In this document: positions 8,052-13,632 of the stretch, in pieces
Position numbering within the stretch: position 1 is the first letter of the stretch
Layout: each line of letters starts with the position of its first letter
Origin: Bacteroidales bacterium UBA4417
Lineage (GTDB): Bacteria > Bacteroidota > Bacteroidia > Bacteroidales > UBA4417
NCBI GenBank assembly: GCA_002389705.1
Contig: DGQJ01000170.1
Location: 413-14,044, forward strand
DNA length: 13,632 nt
Direction: 5' to 3'
Program-made: the position numbers and the translations under genes
Notes under the pieces: model-generated
The model's input: the letters and a program-made list of their open reading frames with translations, nothing else
Database searches by the model: none
What the model was told of the DNA's origin: nothing

Positions 8052-9569
8052 TTATTTTGATTTTACTGATTTCATTTCAACCCTGCGGTTATTAGCACGA
8101 CCTGCCTTAGTTTTGTTTGTATCAACAGGATTCTTTTCACCAAAATATGCTTTAACTAAACGTTCTTTCGCGATACCTTTCTTAACCAGATAATAAATCA
8201 CATAGTCAGCACGTTTTTCGGATAATTTGAGATTATATGCTTCCGGCCCCTGTGAATCGGCAAAGCCTTCGACAGAAAGATTCAGGTTTGGATGTTCATT
8301 CATAACAGTTACAACCTCATCCAGATCTTTTATAAACCGGGTAACCAGAACAGCCTGGTCAAAGCTAAAATAAACAACTTTGAAGTATTCGAATTTAGCT
8401 TCGGGGCAACCTGAATTTGCGGCAATACCAGCCACATCCGGACATTTATCAAGGTTATCGGCTATGCCGTCGCCATCTGAATCGGGGCAACCATTGAACT
8501 GAGCCAGGCCTTTAATATCAGGACAAGCATCTTCATTGTCGGCAATTCCATCGCCATCTCTGTCGGGGCATCCTCCTAAGTTTGCTAAACCGGCAACGTC
8601 AGGACACTTATCTCCTTTATCAGCAATACCGTCATTATCCTTATCAGGGCAACCATTAAGTGCTTTCGAACCTGCTTCGGTTGGACAAAGATCCTGACTG
8701 TCGGTTACGCCATCTCCATCTGTATCGGGGCAACCTTTAAATTCAGCCTTACCTGCAATATCCGGACAGGCATCTTCGGCATCTGTAATACCGTCATTAT
8801 CTTTATCCGGGCATCCTGCCAGTTCAATTTTTCCAAATGTTTCAGGACAAAGATCATCCTTATCTCTTACTCCGTCGCCATCAGTATCTTTTACCCCGAA
8901 GTTAACCTGTACACCGGCAGAAGCATAGCTGTAATGATCATTATTTTCGTTACCACCATCAGTGAAATCAATTTTAGTAGCATTAAAAACTGTATGATCG
9001 GTATATTCCAGGTTGATTGATATAGCATTACTCACCCTCACAGATGCCCCGGCACCTATCGGAAGTGAGAATGCATGCTGCCACGATGAATGTTCATTCA
9101 GCGTAGCACCTGTAGGGATATACTCAATTTCAGACATAAATGATGTAAGATCAGCACCTGAAAACAGGTAAAAATTCAACAATCTTTTGCTGTTGTATTC
9201 CGAAAATATCTCGTTAATGTTGATGGTAACATGAAATGCTGCATCCCAGATGCCTGACGTGAGTAGTTTATCCTGATCTAATCTTTTGCTGTAAATGTTT
9301 AAACGATCAATTTCGGTACGAATCCCAAACACAGGGCAAAGCTGATAACCAAATGCAGCACCAAACGCGAACCTGGGATATTGATTCCAGTAATCTTTCT
9401 GGTTTAAGTCGCCAAAATACTGGCTTATTCCGATATTAGGCTGCAGGTAAAGATAACTTTTAAAAGGTGCTTTTACATTTTCTGCCTGAGCGAAGACTTT
9501 GCAGGGAAACAATTGTATCGCAATAGCTAAAACTAAAATCAACGAAAAAGGGTAAAGTTTAAGTCTCAT
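8052..9569 (-). CDS. OmpA-family outer membrane protein with TSP3 repeats (paralog B)
   Basis: This 505-residue protein has the same architecture and exact length as its neighbour: a signal peptide (MRLKLYPFSLILVLA..., cleavage near VFAQA, residue ~29), a beta-barrel domain to about 225, six TSP3 repeats, and an OmpA peptidoglycan-binding domain from ~390 with GFADSQG and LSEKRADYV motifs. The two proteins share long near-identical runs, for example ISQYFGDLNQKDYW near the mature N terminus, so they are tandem duplicates that have since diverged, most clearly in the barrel loops and the spacers between repeats. A Cys in the signal region (FPCKVFA) does not fit a lipobox well, so a lipoprotein is unlikely. 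The ATG at 9569 follows a -7 box by 29 bases. The expected role is anchoring the outer membrane to peptidoglycan; ligands of the barrel are unknown. Confidence 0.93.
   Translation of the reverse strand: MRLKLYPFSLILVLAIAIQLFPCKVFAQAENVKAPFKSYLYLQPNIGISQYFGDLNQKDYWNQYPRFAFGAAFGYQLCPVFGIRTEIDRLNIYSKRLDQDKLLTSGIWDAAFHVTININEIFSEYNSKRLLNFYLFSGADLTSFMSEIEYIPTGATLNEHSSWQHAFSLPIGAGASVRVSNAISINLEYTDHTVFNATKIDFTDGGNENNDHYSYASAGVQVNFGVKDTDGDGVRDKDDLCPETFGKIELAGCPDKDNDGITDAEDACPDIAGKAEFKGCPDTDGDGVTDSQDLCPTEAGSKALNGCPDKDNDGIADKGDKCPDVAGLANLGGCPDRDGDGIADNEDACPDIKGLAQFNGCPDSDGDGIADNLDKCPDVAGIAANSGCPEAKFEYFKVVYFSFDQAVLVTRFIKDLDEVVTVMNEHPNLNLSVEGFADSQGPEAYNLKLSEKRADYVIYYLVKKGIAKERLVKAYFGEKNPVDTNKTKAGRANNRRVEMKSVKSK
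8403..8888 (-). repeat. Six TSP3 calcium-binding repeats within paralog B
   Basis: These 162 codons encode six DxDxDGxxDxxDxCP units, exactly the same total length as in paralog A. Unit order and spacer sizes are preserved, which indicates that the duplication happened after the repeat array had formed and that no unit was gained or lost since. The fourth unit has DKGDKCP, losing one acidic position. Confidence 0.9.
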
Positions 9570-9598
9570 AGCACTAAATTTAACAAATTAATTCTATG

Positions 9599-9606
9599 CA
9601 AATTTA
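9599..9606 (-). promoter_or_regulatory. -7 promoter box of OmpA-like paralog B
   Basis: On the minus strand this reads TAAATTTG, an exact TAnnTTTG match followed by C, as is common. It ends 29 bases upstream of the ATG at 9569. Confidence 0.65.
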
Positions 9607-9832
9607 TCAATGCCATAAAAATACGCTTAAAATTAGAAATTTGCAAAATAATGTTAATAAATTTCCAGGTCTGAAAATTCAGTTTTTTTCTGCATTTATC
9701 AATTTTCACTCAATGACACTGAAACTTTTATGTAGAGGCTGACATAAAAAGAGCCAAGAACCTTGTAAGGCCTAATAATTACAACCTCAGCAATTTTCGG
9801 GACAAGTGTTAATGACCACCGACAAATCAATA

Positions 9833-9840
9833 CAAAAATA
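9833..9840 (-). promoter_or_regulatory. Unassigned -7-like box upstream of a gene-free stretch
   Basis: The minus strand reads TATTTTTG, identical to the boxes proposed for the genes at 4353 and 10514. It sits just after a candidate terminator and about 260 bases before the ompA-like start. It could be a distal second promoter for that gene, the promoter of a small RNA, or chance in AT-rich DNA. Confidence 0.35.
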
Positions 9841-9843
9841 ACT

Positions 9844-9882
9844 AAAAAAAACAATAGATTCGTCACGAAAGATAAAATCTAT
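9844..9882 (-). terminator. Candidate terminator of the RNA methyltransferase gene
   Basis: ATAGATT (9854-9860) and AATCTAT (9876-9882) pair perfectly over seven bases. On the minus strand the stem is followed by a U-rich run (A tract at 9844-9851). It lies about 90 bases after the methyltransferase stop codon. The stem is AT-rich with a long loop, so confidence is moderate. Confidence 0.5.
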
Positions 9883-9974
9883 GTAGTGGATTTTCGGATA
9901 AAACTGTAGCAATATGGACTACTTCTGCATAAAATTTATCAAAATCAACTAATGGAAATCAGAATTCCTACTGT

Positions 9975-10514
9975 TTACAACAATTTTTTCTTCAGCTTTA
10001 TAAAAAACTGGTACATGACAATAGCAGCCGTTACTGACACGTTAAAGGAGTGTTTTGTACCGAACTGAGGTATTTCAATACAAACATCCACTTCTTCCAT
10101 TACTTCATCACTTACACCGTTTACTTCGTTACCAAATACCAGCGCAACCCTGGCTGAAGGGTCATGGCTGTATGATTCCAGATCAATACTTCCCGCCGCC
10201 TGCTCTATGGCAATAATGGTGTATCCTTCATTCCTCAGTTTTTCAATAGCCTGCAAGGTGTGTTCGAAATACTGCCATTTAACAGACTCCGTGGCTCCAA
10301 GAGCAGATTTATTAATCTCGCGGTTGGGCGGAGTGGCGGTAATTCCGCATAAGTACAACTCCTCAATCCGGAAAGCATCCGAAGTGCGGAAAATAGATCC
10401 GATGTTATGCTGGCTGCGGATGTTATCCAGTACACAAATCAATGGTATTTTATCGAGTTCATTAAATTTTTCGACACTGACCCTGTTAAGTTCATCCATG
10501 GAGAGTTTCCGCAT
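9975..10514 (-). CDS. SpoU/TrmH-family RNA 2'-O-methyltransferase
   Basis: This 179-residue SPOUT-class enzyme transfers a methyl group from S-adenosylmethionine to a ribose 2'-OH in tRNA or rRNA. The three family motifs are present in order: NIGSIFRTSDAF with the catalytic Arg at residue 43, the VALVFGNEVNGVSDEV loop, and the IPQFGTKHSFNVSVTAAI segment that forms the trefoil-knot cofactor site. There is no N-terminal RNA-binding extension, so it is the short TrmH-like form. The substrate cannot be told from sequence; tRNA Gm18 or an rRNA position are both possible. An in-frame ATG exists at 10565, but a -7 promoter box at 10532-10539 lies inside that extension, and homologues that I recall begin with a MRKLSMDEL-like segment, so 10514 is preferred. 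It is divergent from mutS. Confidence 0.9.
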   Translation of the reverse strand: MRKLSMDELNRVSVEKFNELDKIPLICVLDNIRSQHNIGSIFRTSDAFRIEELYLCGITATPPNREINKSALGATESVKWQYFEHTLQAIEKLRNEGYTIIAIEQAAGSIDLESYSHDPSARVALVFGNEVNGVSDEVMEEVDVCIEIPQFGTKHSFNVSVTAAIVMYQFFIKLKKKLL

Positions 10515-10531
10515 ACTATTAAATTTTAGAG

Positions 10532-10539
10532 CAAAAATA
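10532..10539 (-). promoter_or_regulatory. -7 promoter box of the RNA methyltransferase gene
   Basis: The minus strand reads TATTTTTG, an exact TAnnTTTG match ending 17 bases before the ATG at 10514. It implies a very short leader and places the upstream ATG at 10565 outside the transcript. Confidence 0.65.
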
Positions 10540-10614
10540 AGATTTTCGGTTTCCTTGGGGCGCAAAATTTATCAACACCATGCCTGCGTTACGAAAAATG
10601 CTGATCAATAACCC

Positions 10615-10622
10615 TATATTTG
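10615..10622 (+). promoter_or_regulatory. -7 promoter box of mutS
   Basis: TATATTTG followed by C is an exact TAnnTTTG match ending 24 bases before the GTG at 10647. It supports that non-ATG start, because transcription would begin just upstream of it. The divergent methyltransferase box lies about 75 bases away. Confidence 0.65.
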
Positions 10623-10646
10623 CCATTAAATTTTAAATACCGGTAA

Positions 10647-13286
10647 GTGGCAAAGGGCAAAGAAAAAGACAAGGAGGACAGTACAGTAACTCCGCTCATG
10701 AAGCAATACAATACCATCAAGGCTAAATATCCGGATGCATTGCTGTTGTTCAGGGTGGGTGATTTTTATGAAACATTCGGTGCTGATGCAATAAAAACTT
10801 CGGAGATTCTGGGTATTATACTTACCCGACGGGCCAACGGTGCTGCAGCTTACATGGAACTTGCCGGTTTTCCGCACCATTCACTTGATACGTACCTCCC
10901 CAAACTTGTCCGTGCCGGGTACAGGGTTGCCATCTGCGATCAGCTTGAAGACCCAAAACTGACCAAAACCATTGTGAAACGAGGAGTTACTGAACTGGTG
11001 ACACCCGGTGTTTCATATAACGATAAAATTCTTGAAAACAAGGAAAACAATTTCCTGGCATGTATTCACCTGCTTCCAAAGTCGTCAGGCATAGCATTTC
11101 TCGACATTTCAACCGGTGAGTTTCTGCTGGCCCAGGGCTCTAATGAGTATATCGAAAAACTGCTTCAAACTTTCAGGCCTTCGGAAGTTATTGTTCAGAA
11201 AAACAAAAGGCAACAATTTGTCGAGACCTTTGGCGACAAGTACTATTTCTCATATTTCGATGAATGGGTTTTCACTCTTGAATTTTCGAAAGAATTACTG
11301 CTCAAGCAATTCGGCACTGCAACCCTGAAAGGTTTTGGTATCAGCGAACTCGAAAACGGAATTATCGCAGCAGGAATTGCTTTGTATTATCTCTCGGAAA
11401 CACAACACGATAAAGTTCAGCATATCTGTAAAATATCGCGTATTGAAGAAGATCATTTTGTGTGGCTCGATAAATTTACGGTGAGGAACCTGGAATTGTT
11501 ACATTCGCCAAACGAAAATGCCAACACCTTACTTTCGACCATTGACCATACTATCTCACCTATGGGCGCCCGCCTGCTCAGGCGTTGGATACTGCTTCCC
11601 TTAAAAGACCGCTTGCCGGTTTCCGAACGACTCGAAATCGTAGACTATTTTCTTCAAAACGATTCGTTTACCGGTGAAATTGAGCAACATATCAAAACCA
11701 TTGGTGACCTGGAGCGACTTATTTCCAAGGTAGCCGTGGGCAGGATTAATCCCAGGGAGGTTTTGCAGATACGCCGGGCATTACAGGCCCTGGTCCCCAT
11801 AAAAACTGCTTGTCTGGCTGCTTCACACAAACCCCTGAACCACCTGGCTGATCAGATTAATCCCTGCCAGCTTGTTGCTGATAAAATAGGGAAAACGATA
11901 CAGGACGATCCTCCCACCATGGTATCGAAAGGACAGGTAATTGCGCCTGGTGTGTCGGCAGAACTGGATGAGCTGCGCAACCTGGCTTTCAGCGGGAAAG
12001 ATTACCTGCTTAAATTACAGCAACGCGAAATTGAACGCACCGGAATTACATCACTCAAAGTAAGTTTCAATAATGTGTTTGGTTACTATCTCGAAGTAAC
12101 CAATTCGCACAAAGATAAAGTTCCGGCTGATTGGACGCGCAAACAAACCCTGGTGAATGCTGAGCGTTATATAACTGAAGAACTGAAGGAATATGAGCAG
12201 AAGATACTGGGTGCTGAAGAAAAGATTTTTGATATCGAAAACAAACTCTACAATGAGTTAGTTCTGCAACTATCAGAGTATGTTCAGCCCGTGCAGCTCA
12301 ATGCCCAGCTTATTGCCAGGCTCGACTGCCTGCATTCGTTTGCGCTTGCGGCCCGAACTAACAGGTATGTGAAACCACAACTGAACGACTCATTTACCAT
12401 CGAAATAAAAAATGGCCGACATCCTGTTATTGAGAAACATTTACCTGCTGGCGAAGAATATGTAGCCAATGATGTACTGCTCGATAATGATGACCAGCAG
12501 ATTATCATATTAACCGGACCAAACATGTCAGGAAAATCGGCCCTGCTGCGCCAAACTGCCCTGATTGTTCTGATGGCGCAGATCGGTAGTTTTGTACCTG
12601 CAGATGCGGCCAGGATAGGTATGGTTGACAAAATATTTACGCGTGTGGGTGCATCAGACAATATTACGTCGGGTGAATCCACATTTATGGTTGAGATGAA
12701 TGAAACGGCAAGTATCCTGAATAATATCTCGAACCGGAGTTTGATACTGCTCGATGAAATAGGTCGCGGCACAAGTACTTATGATGGTATTTCGATAGCC
12801 AGGGCAATTGCCGAATACCTGCACGATCACCCGCTGTACCGGGCCAAGGTGCTATTTGCAACACATTACCACGAACTCAATGAAATGGCCGGCAGTAAAC
12901 CGCGTATCCGCAATTATCACGTTGCGGTGAAGGAAATCGGCAAGAAGGTTATTTTCCTGCGGAAGCTCACACCGGGTGGAAGTGAACATAGTTTCGGCAT
13001 ACATGTGGCACGAATGGCCGGTATGCCAGGCTCCGTGCTGCAAAGGGCCACAAATATACTTGCCCAGCTTGAGGAAAAGCATGTTACTGACGACCAGGAC
13101 GATAAGATAAGTTCGGCCAGAAAGGAGAAAAAAGGAGAAGAAATTCAACTAAGTTTTTTTCAACTCGATGATCCATTATTGGAACGCATCCGCGATGATA
13201 TTATGCGTTTGGATATTAACACCTTAACCCCGGTTGAAGCCTTGATGAAACTAAATGAGATTAAAAATTTACTAAAAAAATATTAG
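10647..13286 (+). CDS. mutS: DNA mismatch repair protein MutS
   Basis: This 879-residue full-length MutS acts as a dimer that recognises base mismatches and small loops, then recruits MutL. Domain I carries the mismatch-reading Phe-x-Glu motif (Phe40, Glu42 in GDFYETF). Connector, core lever and clamp regions follow, then the ATPase domain with Walker A GPNMSGKS at 624-631, [10 protein letters not shown], and Walker [14 protein letters not shown] with Asp703 and Glu704, then the ATHYHEL switch. The C-terminal tail ends with the usual helix-turn-helix dimerisation region ([21 protein letters not shown]). The start is GTG at 10647: it is preceded by stop-containing sequence and a -7 box, and the next ATG, 17 codons in (10698), would cut into the conserved TPLMKQY motif. 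No catalytic residue appears lost. No terminator is visible between its stop and the tRNA promoter. Confidence 0.98.
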   Translation: MAKGKEKDKEDSTVTPLMKQYNTIKAKYPDALLLFRVGDFYETFGADAIKTSEILGIILTRRANGAAAYMELAGFPHHSLDTYLPKLVRAGYRVAICDQLEDPKLTKTIVKRGVTELVTPGVSYNDKILENKENNFLACIHLLPKSSGIAFLDISTGEFLLAQGSNEYIEKLLQTFRPSEVIVQKNKRQQFVETFGDKYYFSYFDEWVFTLEFSKELLLKQFGTATLKGFGISELENGIIAAGIALYYLSETQHDKVQHICKISRIEEDHFVWLDKFTVRNLELLHSPNENANTLLSTIDHTISPMGARLLRRWILLPLKDRLPVSERLEIVDYFLQNDSFTGEIEQHIKTIGDLERLISKVAVGRINPREVLQIRRALQALVPIKTACLAASHKPLNHLADQINPCQLVADKIGKTIQDDPPTMVSKGQVIAPGVSAELDELRNLAFSGKDYLLKLQQREIERTGITSLKVSFNNVFGYYLEVTNSHKDKVPADWTRKQTLVNAERYITEELKEYEQKILGAEEKIFDIENKLYNELVLQLSEYVQPVQLNAQLIARLDCLHSFALAARTNRYVKPQLNDSFTIEIKNGRHPVIEKHLPAGEEYVANDVLLDNDDQQIIILTGPNMSGKSALLRQTALIVLMAQIGSFVPADAARIGMVDKIFTRVGASDNITSGESTFMVEMNETASILNNISNRSLILLDEIGRGTSTYDGISIARAIAEYLHDHPLYRAKVLFATHYHELNEMAGSKPRIRNYHVAVKEIGKKVIFLRKLTPGGSEHSFGIHVARMAGMPGSVLQRATNILAQLEEKHVTDDQDDKISSARKEKKGEEIQLSFFQLDDPLLERIRDDIMRLDINTLTPVEALMKLNEIKNLLKKY

Positions 13287-13314
13287 AGAAATTTTTCAGT
13301 TTAGAAAATGTGTG

Positions 13315-13322
13315 TATATTTG
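13315..13322 (+). promoter_or_regulatory. -7 promoter box of the tRNA genes
   Basis: TATATTTG followed by C is an exact TAnnTTTG match, identical to the mutS box, ending 22 bases before the first base of tRNA-Gly. No other such box is visible before tRNA-Leu. Confidence 0.65.
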
Positions 13323-13344
13323 CACTCCCATTACGGACAACACT

Positions 13345-13417
<73 letters not shown>

Positions 13418-13421
13418 CAGC

Positions 13422-13458
13422 CAAAAGACCTCCTGTAAATTACACGGAGGTTTTTTTT
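13422..13458 (+). terminator. Terminator-like hairpin between the two tRNAs
   Basis: ACCTCC (13428-13433) pairs with GGAGGT (13446-13451), extended by A-T pairs below and possibly TGT/ACA above. It is followed by a run of eight T and fills nearly all of the 46-base gap between tRNA-Gly and tRNA-Leu. Confidence 0.7.
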
Positions 13459-13463
13459 CAGGC

Positions 13464-13548
13464 GCCCGAATGGTGAAATAGGTAGACACGAAGGACTTAA
13501 AATCCTTTGGCCATTGCGGCCGTGCCGGTTCGATTCCGGCTTCGGGTA
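13464..13548 (+). tRNA. tRNA-Leu (anticodon UAA)
   Basis: This is an 85-base class II tRNA. The acceptor GCCCGAA pairs with TTCGGGT (terminal G-U), the anticodon stem AAGGA/TCCTT surrounds CTTAAAA giving UAA, the long variable arm is GGCC-ATTGC-GGCC, and the T arm is GCCGG-TTCGATT-CCGGC. The discriminator is A, and CCA is encoded at 13549-13551, unlike in the adjacent tRNA-Gly. Confidence 0.97.
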
Positions 13549-13557
13549 CCAAAAAAT

Positions 13558-13597
13558 AAAGGTTAACAAGCAAAAACCAGCTTGTTAACCTTTTTTG
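13558..13597 (+). terminator. Strong terminator after tRNA-Leu
   Basis: The arms at 13558-13571 and 13580-13593 form a perfect 14-base stem around the loop AAAAACCA, ending in a T run. It begins 10 bases after the mature 3' end of tRNA-Leu. The remaining bases to the window end show no gene. Confidence 0.9.
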
Positions 13598-13632
13598 TTA
13601 TAGTCTTTTTGTCAACGTTTTGGCATCAAAAG

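Larger units (their letters stand above)
9570..9974. other. Non-coding stretch between methyltransferase and ompA-like genes
   Basis: This AT-rich region has no credible gene. It contains the paralog B promoter (9599-9606), a candidate terminator (9844-9882) and a promoter-like box (9833-9840), all on the minus strand. The longest peptide after that box that looked at all plausible is only about 13 codons, so I do not call it. Confidence 0.5.

Noticed and set aside
6650..8888. Regularly spaced short DNA repeats that might suggest a CRISPR array
   Set aside because: They are imperfect, spaced in multiples of three and encode TSP3 protein repeats in two genes.
12284..12772. Minus-strand reading frame of 162 codons
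   Set aside because: It lies wholly antisense to the mutS ATPase domain and has no recognisable features of its own.

Overview
The window looks like a chromosomal segment from a member of the Bacteroidota, probably a Bacteroidales-like or uncultured relative. The evidence is repeated exact matches to the Bacteroidota -7 promoter box TAnnTTTG upstream of genes, the absence of Shine-Dalgarno sequences, AT-rich intergenic DNA, OmpA-family proteins with thrombospondin type 3 (TSP3) calcium-binding repeats, and a MutS of the Bacteroidota type. No mobile element, CRISPR array or phage gene was seen.

Layout. Bases 1-1200 hold the 3' part of an SLC13/DASS-type permease. Next, on the same strand, is a 921-residue protein (1316-4081). 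It has no obvious family name, but reads as a degenerate PHP (polymerase/histidinol phosphatase) domain with a long helical insertion, joined to a C-terminal membrane region. A secreted, tyrosine-rich protein of unknown function follows (4353-6008). A strong hairpin at 6253-6286 separates it from two convergent tandem paralogs on the minus strand (6299-7816 and 8052-9569). Both paralogs encode 505-residue proteins made of signal peptide, outer-membrane barrel, six TSP3 repeats and an OmpA peptidoglycan-binding domain. Each has its own promoter and terminator.

Bases 9570-9974 are non-coding and carry the ompA-like promoter, a candidate terminator and one unexplained promoter-like box. A SpoU/TrmH RNA methyltransferase gene (minus strand, start 10514) and mutS (plus strand, GTG start 10647) then diverge from a compact two-promoter region. 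The window closes with tRNA-Gly(GCC) and tRNA-Leu(UAA), divided by a terminator-like hairpin and followed by another strong terminator.

The genes do not form one pathway. They are mostly monocistronic housekeeping and envelope genes: transport, outer membrane to peptidoglycan anchoring, RNA modification, mismatch repair and tRNAs. The part least explained by known families is the PHP-like membrane protein, which keeps the PHP fold signatures but has lost several metal-ligand histidines.
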